The notes below the pieces were generated by a model. The model was not told where the DNA came from and made no database searches. It saw nothing but the letters and a program-made list of their open reading frames with translations. From Streptomyces spiroverticillatus (GTDB lineage: Bacteria > Actinomycetota > Actinomycetes > Streptomycetales > Streptomycetaceae), in assembly GCA_014650415.1 (NCBI GenBank), contig BMUX01000018.1:124001-188000 (forward strand): a stretch of DNA of 64,000 nucleotides, given 5' to 3'. Each line of letters opens with the position of its first letter. Position 1 is the stretch's first letter. Below, piece after piece: positions 40,843-48,787 of the stretch. The translations under genes and the position numbers were made by a program.

Positions 40843-41822
40843 AGCGTGCTCCAGTCCTGATCGGGATAGCGGTGCACGGGCGCGGACACGTCGTCCAGCG
40901 CTCGGCAGATCTCGTCAGGAAGACTAAGCGCCTCCACTGACAATGCCGCCGCGAGCTGCTGCGCGTTGCGCGGCCCGATGATCGGGGCGACCACTCCGGG
41001 CCGGTCCCTGATCCAGGCCAGCGCCACCTGGAGCGAGGTGGTGGCCAGCCCGTCGGCGGCGATGGCGACGGCGTCGACGATGCGGTCCGCCGCGTCGTCC
41101 AGGTACGGGGCGACGAACGGCGAGAGGTGGTCGGAGGCGCCCCGCGAGTCCGGCGGCAGTCCGTGCCGGTACTTGCCGGTCAGGACGCCGCGCCCGAGCG
41201 GGGAGGAGGGCAGCAGGCCGATCCCGAGGTCCATGGCGGCGGGCAGCACCTCGCGCTCCACGCCCCGCTGGAGCAGGGAGTATTCCATCTGCGTGCTGGC
41301 CAGCCGGGTACGTGTGCCCGGAGCCGCCAGCTGCCAGGTGCCCGCCTTGGCGAGCTGCCAGCCGCAGAAGTTGGAGACCCCCGCATAGCGGGCGCGACCG
41401 CTGGAGACGGCGAGGTCGAGGGCCTGGAGCGTCTCGTCGAGCGGGGTGTCCGGGTCGAAGGCGTGGACCTGCCACACGTCCACGTAGTCGGTGCCGAGCC
41501 GCTCCAGGGACGCGTCCAGCGCCGCCAGCAGGTGCCCGCGCGAGCAGTCGAAGCGGCGGTCCGGGTCGGGCACACTGCCCGCCTTGGTCGCGATCACCAG
41601 GTCCCGGCGCGGAACCAGGCGTTCCAGGAGCTGCCCGATGACGTACTCCGCGTCGCCGTCCCCGTACACGTCGGCGGTGTCGACGAGCGTGCCGCCCGCG
41701 TCCCAGAAGGCCTTCAACAGGTCGGCGGCGTCGTGCTCGTCGGTGTCCCGGCCCCAGGTGAGGGTGCCCAGCCCGATTCTCGATACGCGCAGGCCCGTGC
41801 GGCCGAGATGCCTCTGCTCCAT
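40839..41822 (-). CDS. Aldo/keto reductase
   Basis: The 327-residue TIM-barrel oxidoreductase has the AKR tetrad context: DTADVYGDG (Asp and Tyr), VIATKAG (Lys) and VWQVHAFD (His), with the NADPH-binding end PIIGPRNAQQL. It resembles actinobacterial general aldo/keto reductases that reduce carbonyls with NADPH; the substrate is unknown. Its stop overlaps the start of the RecD2-like gene, so they share a transcript. The promoter region upstream holds three DnaA boxes. Confidence 0.88.
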   Translation of the reverse strand: MEQRHLGRTGLRVSRIGLGTLTWGRDTDEHDAADLLKAFWDAGGTLVDTADVYGDGDAEYVIGQLLERLVPRRDLVIATKAGSVPDPDRRFDCSRGHLLAALDASLERLGTDYVDVWQVHAFDPDTPLDETLQALDLAVSSGRARYAGVSNFCGWQLAKAGTWQLAAPGTRTRLASTQMEYSLLQRGVEREVLPAAMDLGIGLLPSSPLGRGVLTGKYRHGLPPDSRGASDHLSPFVAPYLDDAADRIVDAVAIAADGLATTSLQVALAWIRDRPGVVAPIIGPRNAQQLAAALSVEALSLPDEICRALDDVSAPVHRYPDQDWSTL

Positions 41823-41836
41823 GGCCGCGAGATTAC

Positions 41837-41908
41837 TGGTCCACACGCCTGCTCGAAGGAGGCCTGTGGACAACCCGCCGCTGACGCGCCGCCGGAGCCT
41901 GTGGACAA
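41837..41908. promoter_or_regulatory. Cluster of three DnaA boxes
   Basis: TGGTCCACA (41837-41845, plus strand) and two TTGTCCACA boxes on the minus strand (41865-41873 and 41900-41908) lie within 72 bp of the divergent promoter region. TTGTCCACA is the preferred Streptomyces DnaA box. The two minus-strand boxes are inside a duplicated 24-bp segment (41863 and 41898, 35-bp period). Confidence 0.75.
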
Positions 41909-41987
41909 CCCGCCGCTGACGGATCGCCCGCCGGCGCGCTAGAGTCCGGCACAACCACCACGTTACCGGCGAGTAAGGGAGCGACGC

Positions 41988-43037
41988 ATGCAGCTCGGGA
42001 TCAACCTCGGCTACTGGGGAGCGGGCATGGACGGCGACAACCTCGCCGTCGCCAAGGAGGCCGACCGCCTCGGCTACGCGGTCTGCTGGGCCGCCGAGGC
42101 CTACGGCTCGGACGCCCCCACCGTGCTCTCCTGGGTCGCCGCCCAGACCGAGCGCATCGACATCGGCTCCGCGATCATGCAGATCCCGGCCCGCCAGCCC
42201 GCCATGACGGCGATGACCGCCGCCACCCTCGACTCGCTCTCCGGCGGCCGTTTCCGCCTCGGCCTCGGCGTGTCGGGGCCGCAGGTCTCCGAGGGCTGGT
42301 ACGGCGTGAAGTTCGACAAGCCGCTCGCCCGCACCCGCGAGTACGTCGAGATCGTCCGCAAGGCCATGTCCCGCGAGCGCCTCTCGTACGAAGGCCAGCA
42401 CTGGACCCTGCCCCTCCCCGACGGCCCCGGCAAGCCCCTCAAGCTGACCGTGCACCCCGAGCGCGAGACCATCCCGCTCTACATCGCCGCCATCGGCCCC
42501 AAGAACCTGGAGCAGACCGGCGAGATCGCCGACGGCGCCCTGCTGATCTTCCCCTCCGCCGAGCACCTGGAGGAGACCGCCGTCGCCCCGCTGCGCGCGG
42601 GCCGCGAGAAGGCCGGCAAGACCATGGAGGGCTTCGACGTCTGCCCGACGCTGCCGCTCGCGGTCGGCGACGACGTGAACGCGCTGGCCGACATGTTCCG
42701 CCCGTACACCGCCCTCTACGTCGGCGGCATGGGCAGCCGCAAGCAGAACTTCTACAACAGCCTTGCCCAGCGCATGGGTTACGAGAAGGAAGCCGCCGAG
42801 ATCCAGGACACGTACCTGGGCGGCGACAAGAACGGCGCGGCCGCCGCCGTACCGCACAAGCTCATCGACCAGACCACCCTGCTCGGCCCCGTCGAGCGCA
42901 TCGCCGAACGCATGCAGGCGTACGCCGCCGCCGGAGTCACCACGCTGACGCTGGCGCCCGCAGGGTTCACGCTGGAGGAGCGGATCGCCGCGCTGCGGGC
43001 AGGCACCGAGGCGCTGGAGCGCGCCGGACTGGCCTAG
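41988..43037 (+). CDS. LLM-class F420-dependent oxidoreductase
   Basis: The 349-residue protein is a luciferase-like monooxygenase-fold enzyme. It starts MQLGINLGYWGAGMDGDNLAVAKEADRLGYA, with WAAEAYGSDAPT, IQMP-like SAIMQIPARQPAMTAMTAATLDSLSGGRFRLGLGVSGPQV and AAIGPKNLEQTGEIADG. These are landmarks of the F420-using branch common in actinobacteria. Substrate is unknown. ATG 41988 follows AAGGGAGC. Transcribed away from the aldo/keto reductase across the DnaA-box region. Confidence 0.87.
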   Translation: MQLGINLGYWGAGMDGDNLAVAKEADRLGYAVCWAAEAYGSDAPTVLSWVAAQTERIDIGSAIMQIPARQPAMTAMTAATLDSLSGGRFRLGLGVSGPQVSEGWYGVKFDKPLARTREYVEIVRKAMSRERLSYEGQHWTLPLPDGPGKPLKLTVHPERETIPLYIAAIGPKNLEQTGEIADGALLIFPSAEHLEETAVAPLRAGREKAGKTMEGFDVCPTLPLAVGDDVNALADMFRPYTALYVGGMGSRKQNFYNSLAQRMGYEKEAAEIQDTYLGGDKNGAAAAVPHKLIDQTTLLGPVERIAERMQAYAAAGVTTLTLAPAGFTLEERIAALRAGTEALERAGLA

Positions 43038-43274
43038 TTCGTACGGGAGTTGAAGTCTGCGGCCGTGGTGGGGGCTCGGGGGTCTTCCCCGCCACGGCCG
43101 TCACGGAGCACAACGCGCCAGCGGCCGGTGGGTTACGCCCCGCGGAGGGATTGCACGCTCCCTCAAGCGGGCGACTTGTCCGTCATACCTGTTGCCTCCC
43201 GGTCCGTACCGCACTTCACTCGATGCAGCGAGTGCACTCGGGTGTGCGCGGACAGGCGCATGGAGGTGGCAGCG

Positions 43275-44048
43275 ATGCTCTCTGCACGGTCTCTGTTCCA
43301 GGAAATCCTCGACAACGACGACACGTTCCAGCTCTTCTGCTCGGTGGCCGCCGCCGGCGAGTCCCAGGGCGGCTGGGAGAACAGCCGCATCGCCGCCCTC
43401 GTCCCCGACACCATGCGCGACCTCGCGCCCAAGATCACCCGGCACGGCGCCGACGAGGACAAGCACGGACGCCTCTTCCGGGCACTGCTGCGCAAGCGCG
43501 AACTCGCGGAGATCGACGTGCCCCTCGCCCTCGACTACACCCTCCTGCTGGAGCACGCGGGCATCGGCCTCGCCCACACCAGACTGCGCGCCGACGAAAC
43601 GCTCACCGAGGAGGACATCGTCGTCTACCTCGCGCACAGCCGCGTCACCGAACAGCGCGCCGCCGACCAGATGGACATGCTCGTCACCTGCTTCGGCGAC
43701 CACCCCGAGGCCGGCAAGCCGATCCGGATGATCTGCCAGGACGAGGAGAACCACCTCGCCTACTGCCAGGAGGAGTTGCTGCGCCTGGCCGCCCTCGGCC
43801 ACGGCCCCACCATCCAGCGCGTCCTGCGCGAGTGCGTCCGCGTGGAGATCGGCGTCTACCGGGACGTCAGCCTCGCCGTGATGGGCCGCATGGGCACCCT
43901 GCTCGGCTGGCCCGCGTACAAGTCACTGCTGCTGGCCACCGGCATCCGCGCCATGTACCTCTACGAACGCCTCGTCGGCTGGCGCAGGATGGTCACCCTG
44001 ACGATGCCCGAGCGCAGGGGGGCGCTCAACGGACCCGCCACCGCATAG
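43275..44048 (+). CDS. Ferritin-like di-iron helical-bundle protein
   Basis: This 257-residue all-helical protein has Glu/His pairs suited to a di-iron centre (CSVAAAGESQGGWENS, HGADEDKHGRLFRALL, CQDEENHLAYCQEELL). It fits the broad ferritin-like superfamily but not a named enzyme I can certify. The C-terminus has a hydrophobic stretch but no clear membrane anchor. GGAGG precedes ATG 43275; an ATG at 43260 would begin MEVAAM. It converges on corA with a 4-nt gap. Confidence 0.65.
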   Translation: MLSARSLFQEILDNDDTFQLFCSVAAAGESQGGWENSRIAALVPDTMRDLAPKITRHGADEDKHGRLFRALLRKRELAEIDVPLALDYTLLLEHAGIGLAHTRLRADETLTEEDIVVYLAHSRVTEQRAADQMDMLVTCFGDHPEAGKPIRMICQDEENHLAYCQEELLRLAALGHGPTIQRVLRECVRVEIGVYRDVSLAVMGRMGTLLGWPAYKSLLLATGIRAMYLYERLVGWRRMVTLTMPERRGALNGPATA

Positions 44049-44052
44049 GCGC

Positions 44053-45045
44053 TCACAGCCAGCCGCGCCGCTTGAACAGCCGGTACAGGCCCACCTCGGC
44101 GACCACCATCAGAATCAGCACCGCGTAGTACGCCCACCACCACTTCAGCTCCGGCATGTTCTCGAAGTTCATGCCGTAGATGCCCGCCACCATTGTCGGC
44201 ACGGCCGCCATCGCCGCCCACGCGGAGATCTTGCGCATGTCGTCGTTCTGCCGCACCCCCATCTGCGCCAGATGCGCCGACAGGATGTCCGACAGCAGCC
44301 GGTCCAGCCCGTCCACCTGCTCGTTCACCCGGGTCAGGTGGTCGCTGACGTCACGGAAGAACGGCTGCGCCTGGTCGTGCACGAACGGCAGTCCGGGGCT
44401 GGAGAGCCGCAGCATCGGCTGCGTCAGCGGCCCGCTCGCCCGCCGGAACTCCAGCACCTGCCGCTTGAAGGTGTAGATGCGCGCCGCAGTGCCCTTCGCA
44501 CTGCCGCCCTGCGGCGAGAAAACCTCCGCCTCCAGCTCCTCCAGGTCGGTCTGGAGCTCCGCCGCCACCTCCAGGTAGTGGTCCACGACCACGTCGCTGA
44601 TCGCGTACAGCACCGACGTCGGCCCGTGCGCCAGCAGCTCCGGATTCGCCTCCAGCCGCTTGCGCATGTCCGTCAGCGGGGTGCTCGCACCGTGCCGCAC
44701 GGTCACCACGAACGAGTCGCCCACGAAGACCATCAGCTCGTCCGAGGAGACCGTGTCGCTCTCCGGCTCGTACAGCACCGGCTTGAGCACCGCGAACAGC
44801 GAGTCCTCGTACACCTCCAGCTTCGGCCGCTGGTGCGCCGACAGGGAGTCCTCCACCGCCAGCGGATGCAGCCCAAACTCGGAGGTGACCATGTCGAACT
44901 CCTTCTCCGTGGGCTCGTGCAGCCCGATCCACAGGAACCGGTCCTGGGCGGAGCGCGCCTCGGCGAGCGCGTCGGAGAGGTCGGTCGGGCCCTCGGTGCG
45001 GCGGCCCTCGCGGTAGATGGCGCAGTCGACGATCACGGCGTGCAT
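44053..45045 (-). CDS. corA: CorA-family divalent cation (Mg2+/Co2+) transporter
   Basis: The 330-residue protein has a long soluble N-domain (LHPLAVEDSLSAHQRPKLEVYEDSLFAVLKPV is typical), a stalk helix, and two C-terminal membrane helices. The selectivity motif GMN occurs in VAGIYGMNFENMPELKW. The pentameric channel admits Mg2+ along its gradient. ATG 45045 gives MHAVIVDCAIY. It diverges from the phosphatase gene at 45105. Confidence 0.92.
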   Translation of the reverse strand: MHAVIVDCAIYREGRRTEGPTDLSDALAEARSAQDRFLWIGLHEPTEKEFDMVTSEFGLHPLAVEDSLSAHQRPKLEVYEDSLFAVLKPVLYEPESDTVSSDELMVFVGDSFVVTVRHGASTPLTDMRKRLEANPELLAHGPTSVLYAISDVVVDHYLEVAAELQTDLEELEAEVFSPQGGSAKGTAARIYTFKRQVLEFRRASGPLTQPMLRLSSPGLPFVHDQAQPFFRDVSDHLTRVNEQVDGLDRLLSDILSAHLAQMGVRQNDDMRKISAWAAMAAVPTMVAGIYGMNFENMPELKWWWAYYAVLILMVVAEVGLYRLFKRRGWL

Positions 45046-45104
45046 TCTCCTTGGCGACGGGGTCCGGCGCACCCGGAAGCGGGCACCAGCCTAGGCTGAG
45101 GGCC

Positions 45105-45803
45105 ATGGCCACGCTCATCCTCGTACGGCACGGACGTTCCACCGCCAACACCGCCGGGCTCCTCGCCGGACGCACTCCCGGGGTCGCCCTCGACGAGCGC
45201 GGCGCCGAGCAGGCCGCCGGGCTGCCCGGCAGGCTCGCCGGACTGCCGCTCGCGGCCGCCGTCACCAGCCCGCTGCAACGGTGCAACGAAACCCTGCGCC
45301 CGCTCCTCGACGCCCGCCCCGAGCTGCCCCTGCACACCGAGGAACGCATCAACGAGTGCGACTACGGCGACTGGTCGGGCCGCAAGCTGGGCGAACTCGG
45401 CGACCACCCCCTGATGGAGGTCGTGCAACGGCACGCCTCCGCCGCCGCCTTCCCCGGCGGCGAGTCGATGCGCGCCATGCAGGCGCGCGCCGTCGACGCC
45501 GTACGCGACTGGAACCAGCGCATCGAGACCGAGCACGGCCCCGACGCCCTGTACGTGATGTGCTCCCACGGCGACATCATCAAGTCCCTCGTCGCGGACG
45601 CGCTCGGCATGCATCTCGACCTCTTCCAGCGCATTCACGTCGATCCGTGTTCCCTGACGGTGATCCGCTACACGAGGCTGCGCCCCTTCGTCGTACGCCT
45701 GGGGGACACCGGAGACCTCTCCGGCCTCGCACCGGCACCGGACGACGCGAGCACCGGCACCGGCGGCGACGCAGCCGTCGGGGGCGGAGCGGGAGCACCG
45801 TGA
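45105..45803 (+). CDS. Histidine phosphatase (MSMEG_4193 family) of the mshC neighbourhood
   Basis: The 232-residue protein starts MATLILVRHGRST with the RHG catalytic motif, TSPLQRCNETL, an INECDYGDWSGRKL acid segment and MCSHGDIIKSL with the second His. The last 30 residues are low-complexity. This phosphatase type recurs beside DUF3090, the SCO1664-like protein and mshC in actinobacteria. The substrate is unknown; a role in mycothiol metabolism is only suggested by that linkage. Confidence 0.87.
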   Translation: MATLILVRHGRSTANTAGLLAGRTPGVALDERGAEQAAGLPGRLAGLPLAAAVTSPLQRCNETLRPLLDARPELPLHTEERINECDYGDWSGRKLGELGDHPLMEVVQRHASAAAFPGGESMRAMQARAVDAVRDWNQRIETEHGPDALYVMCSHGDIIKSLVADALGMHLDLFQRIHVDPCSLTVIRYTRLRPFVVRLGDTGDLSGLAPAPDDASTGTGGDAAVGGGAGAP

Positions 45804-45914
45804 TCTCCGCGCACAGTAGGGTGGTCGCGCCGTAAACCCTCTGCGCCACCCCTGTGTGCCGACCGTTTACGCCGCTGAACATCCCCAGCCCCTCGAACCG
45901 ATGGAGATCAGGAC

Positions 45915-46505
45915 GTGTCCCGTCAGGTGTTCCTCTACGACCCGCCGGAGCGTTTCGTGGCCGGTACGGTCGGGCTGCCTGGCCGCCGTACCTTCTTCCT
46001 CCAGGCCTCGGCGGCCGGTCGCGTCACCAGCGTCTCCCTGGAGAAGACCCAGGTCGAGGCGTTGGCCGAGCGCATCGACGAGCTCCTGGACGAGGTCGTG
46101 CGCCGCACCGGCGGCAACGCCCCGGTCCCGGCGGTCGCCCCCGCCGACGTGCACGACACCGCCCCCCTGGACGCCCCCGTCGAGGAGGAGTTCCGGGTCG
46201 GCACCATGGCGCTCGCCTGGGACAGCGACGACCAGCGCATGATCGTCGAGGCGCAGGCCCTGGTCGAGCTGGACGTCGACACCGACGAGGACCTCGCCGA
46301 GGCCGAGGAGCGCATGCTCCAGGACGAGGAGAACGGGCCGCCCATGCTGCGGGTGCGCCTCAGCGGCGCCCAGGCCCGCGCCTTCGCCAAGCGCGCCCTG
46401 GACGTCGTCAACGCGGGCCGCCCGCCGTGCCCGCTGTGCAGCCTGCCGCTCGACCCGGAGGGACACGTATGCCCGCGCCAGAACGGATACCGGCGGGGCC
46501 TGTGA
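45915..46505 (+). CDS. DUF3090 family protein
   Basis: The 196-residue protein starts SRQVFLYDPPERFVAGTVGLPGRRTFFLQA, the DUF3090 hallmark. It ends with a CPLC...CPRQNGYRR zinc-ribbon-like tail that resembles a degron or adaptor-type end. Function is unknown. GTG 45915 lies behind GGAGATCAGGA. Its last 37 bases overlap the next gene. Confidence 0.88.
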   Translation: MSRQVFLYDPPERFVAGTVGLPGRRTFFLQASAAGRVTSVSLEKTQVEALAERIDELLDEVVRRTGGNAPVPAVAPADVHDTAPLDAPVEEEFRVGTMALAWDSDDQRMIVEAQALVELDVDTDEDLAEAEERMLQDEENGPPMLRVRLSGAQARAFAKRALDVVNAGRPPCPLCSLPLDPEGHVCPRQNGYRRGL

Positions 46506-47296
46506 CGGACCCTGCGACCCTCCTCGCCAAGGGCGACCTCAAGGTCGTCGGCCAGGTCCGCGAGGCCTCCAACGCGGTCCTGTACTGCGAGATCTCCTAC
46601 GAGGGCGAGAGCGCCACCTGCGTCTACAAGCCCGTCGCGGGCGAGCAGCCCCTGTGGGACTTCCCCGACGGCAACCTGGCCCGCCGCGAGGTCGCCTCGT
46701 ACGAGATCTCCGAGGCGACGGGGTGGGGCCTGATCCCGCCGACCGTCCTGCGCGACGGACCGTACGGCGAAGGCATGTGCCAGCTGTGGATCGACGGCGA
46801 CGCGGAAGCCGGCAGCGCCCTGCTGGCCCTCGTCGAGGAGGAGGAACCGGCCGACGGCTGGAAACCGGTGGTCCTCGCCGAGGTCGCCGAGGGCCGCACC
46901 GCCCTCCTCGTCCACGCCGACGACGACCGCCTGCGCCGCCTGGCCGTCCTGGACGCGGTCATCAACAACGGCGACCGCAAGGGCGGCCACCTGCTGCCCG
47001 CCGGCGACGGCCGCCTCTACGGCATCGACCACGGCGTCTCCTTCCACACCGAGGACAAGCTGCGCACCCTCCTGTGGGGCTGGGCGGGCGAGCCCCTGAC
47101 GGCGGAGGCCGTCGAGGTGCTGGAGGGCCTGTCCGCCGGTCTCGCCGACGGCACCCCGCTCGTCACCCGACTGGCCGAACTGATCACGGCGGCGGAGCTG
47201 GCCGCCCTGCGGGAACGGGTCGCTTCCCTGCTGGCGTCCGGTGTGCACCCGTCCCCGAGCGGCCAGTGGCCCGCGATCCCGTGGCCGCCGGTGTGA
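46469..47296 (+). CDS. SCO1664-family, PI3/4-kinase-like fold protein
   Basis: The 275-residue protein (LLAKGDLKVVGQVREASNAVLYCEISYEGESATCVYKPVAGEQPLWDFP) shows the kinase-like set: a YKP lysine, AVLDAVINNGDRKGGHLL (NNxDRK, catalytic-loop-like) and YGIDHGVSFH (metal-binding Asp). It belongs to the actinobacterial family annotated as SCO1664, found between DUF3090 and mshC. It may phosphorylate an unknown small molecule. ATG 46469 has GGAGGGA upstream and overlaps the DUF3090 gene. Confidence 0.82.
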   Translation: MPAPERIPAGPVTDPATLLAKGDLKVVGQVREASNAVLYCEISYEGESATCVYKPVAGEQPLWDFPDGNLARREVASYEISEATGWGLIPPTVLRDGPYGEGMCQLWIDGDAEAGSALLALVEEEEPADGWKPVVLAEVAEGRTALLVHADDDRLRRLAVLDAVINNGDRKGGHLLPAGDGRLYGIDHGVSFHTEDKLRTLLWGWAGEPLTAEAVEVLEGLSAGLADGTPLVTRLAELITAAELAALRERVASLLASGVHPSPSGQWPAIPWPPV

Positions 47297-47395
47297 GCGC
47301 CTGCCCCACGGGCGCTTGTCGGTGCAAGACGGCGTAATCGGTCAAGATCCCGGTCCGGTTCGTAACCGGAACATGCGTCCGGTTACGCTCGTGGC

Positions 47396-48625
47396 ATGCA
47401 TGCCTGGCCCGCTTCTGAGGTCCCCGCCCTGCCCGGCAAGGGCCGCGACCTCCAGATCCACGACACCGCGACCAACGGGTTGATCAGCCTCGACCCCGGT
47501 CCCGTCGCCCGTATCTACGTGTGCGGCATCACGCCGTACGACGCGACCCACATGGGGCACGCGGCGACCTACAACGCGTTCGACCTCGTGCAGCGCGTGT
47601 GGCTCGACACCAAGAGGCAGGTCCACTACGTCCAGAACGTGACGGACGTCGACGACCCGCTCCTGGAGCGCGCGATCCGCGACGGCCTCGACTGGACCGG
47701 TCTCGCCGAGCGCGAGACCGCCCTCTTCCGTGAGGACATGACCGCCCTGCGGATGCTGCCGCCGCAGCAGTACGTGGGTGCGGTCGAGGCGATCCCGGGC
47801 ATCGTCCCGCTCGTCGAGCGTCTCCGCGACGCCGGAGCCGCCTACGAACTCGAAGGCGACATCTACTTCTCCGTCGCCGCCGACCCGCACTTCGGCGAGG
47901 TCTCGGGCCTCGACGCCGAGGCCATGCGCCTGCTCTCCGCCGAACGCGGCGGCGACCCGGAGCGTCCCGGCAAGAAGAACCCCCTGGACCCGATGCTGTG
48001 GATGGCCGCCCGCGAGGGCGAGCCCAGCTGGGACGGGGCCTCGCTGGGCCGGGGCCGTCCCGGCTGGCACATCGAGTGCGTGGCCATCGCCCTGGAGCAC
48101 CTGGGCATGGGCTTCGACGTGCAGGGCGGCGGCTCGGACCTCGCCTTCCCGCACCACGAGATGGGCGCCTCCCACGCCCAGGCGCTGACCGGCGAGCACC
48201 CCTTCGCCAAGGCGTACGTCCACGCGGGCATGGTCGGCCTGGACGGCGAGAAGATGTCCAAGTCGCGCGGCAACCTGGTCTTCGTCTCGGCACTGCGCCG
48301 CGACGGCGTCGACCCGGCCGCCATCCGCCTGGCCCTGCTCTCCCACCACTACCGCTCCGACTGGGAGTGGACCGACCAGGTCCTCGCCGACGCGGTGGCC
48401 CGCCTGGGCCGCTGGCGCGCGGCGGTCTCGCGCCCCGACGGCCCGTCGGCGGACGCCCTCGTGGAGGCGATGCGGGAGGCCCTGGCGAACGACCTGGACG
48501 CCCCTGCGGCGCTGGCTGCGGTGGACCGCTGGGCGGAGCTCCAGACCGCCTCCGGAGGCACCGAGGAGGGCGCTCCGGGCGTCGTCTCGCGTGCGGTGGA
48601 CGCGCTGCTGGGCGTGGCCCTGTAG
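47396..48625 (+). CDS. mshC: MshC, cysteine:glucosaminyl-inositol ligase (mycothiol synthesis)
   Basis: The 409-residue protein is cysteinyl-tRNA synthetase-like and ends after the catalytic half. It has the zinc/ATP motif YVCGITPYDATHMGHA (HIGH-like), RPGWHIECVAIALEHLG, AFPHHEMGASHAQALTG and the KMSKS loop GEKMSKSRGNLV. The short length, MHAWPASEVPALPG start and neighbours mark MshC rather than CysS. It joins L-cysteine to GlcN-Ins in the third step of mycothiol synthesis, in the cytoplasm. A T-tailed hairpin follows. Confidence 0.94.
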   Translation: MHAWPASEVPALPGKGRDLQIHDTATNGLISLDPGPVARIYVCGITPYDATHMGHAATYNAFDLVQRVWLDTKRQVHYVQNVTDVDDPLLERAIRDGLDWTGLAERETALFREDMTALRMLPPQQYVGAVEAIPGIVPLVERLRDAGAAYELEGDIYFSVAADPHFGEVSGLDAEAMRLLSAERGGDPERPGKKNPLDPMLWMAAREGEPSWDGASLGRGRPGWHIECVAIALEHLGMGFDVQGGGSDLAFPHHEMGASHAQALTGEHPFAKAYVHAGMVGLDGEKMSKSRGNLVFVSALRRDGVDPAAIRLALLSHHYRSDWEWTDQVLADAVARLGRWRAAVSRPDGPSADALVEAMREALANDLDAPAALAAVDRWAELQTASGGTEEGAPGVVSRAVDALLGVAL

Positions 48626-48643
48626 CGCTTGCGCCGAGTGTTA

Positions 48644-48681
48644 CGAGTGCGGGCCGAGCCTCTTCGGGGGCGCGGCCCGCA
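48644..48681 (+). terminator. Terminator after mshC
   Basis: AGTGCGGGCCG and CGGCCCGCACT form an 11-bp stem followed directly by TTT, 18 nt after the mshC stop. Confidence 0.8.
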
Positions 48682-48787
48682 CTTTTCGAGGGCGGGGGAA
48701 ACCGGAAGCCCGAGCCCGTCGGGAAGTCCACGTGCCGGGTGCGCAAGTCCATGGGCATGCCACCCCCTCACCCGTTACACACGCGGA

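Noticed and set aside
47396..48625. Cysteinyl-tRNA synthetase
   Set aside because: It has the fold and HIGH/KMSKS motifs, but the short length, N-terminus and the DUF3090/SCO1664 neighbours mark MshC.
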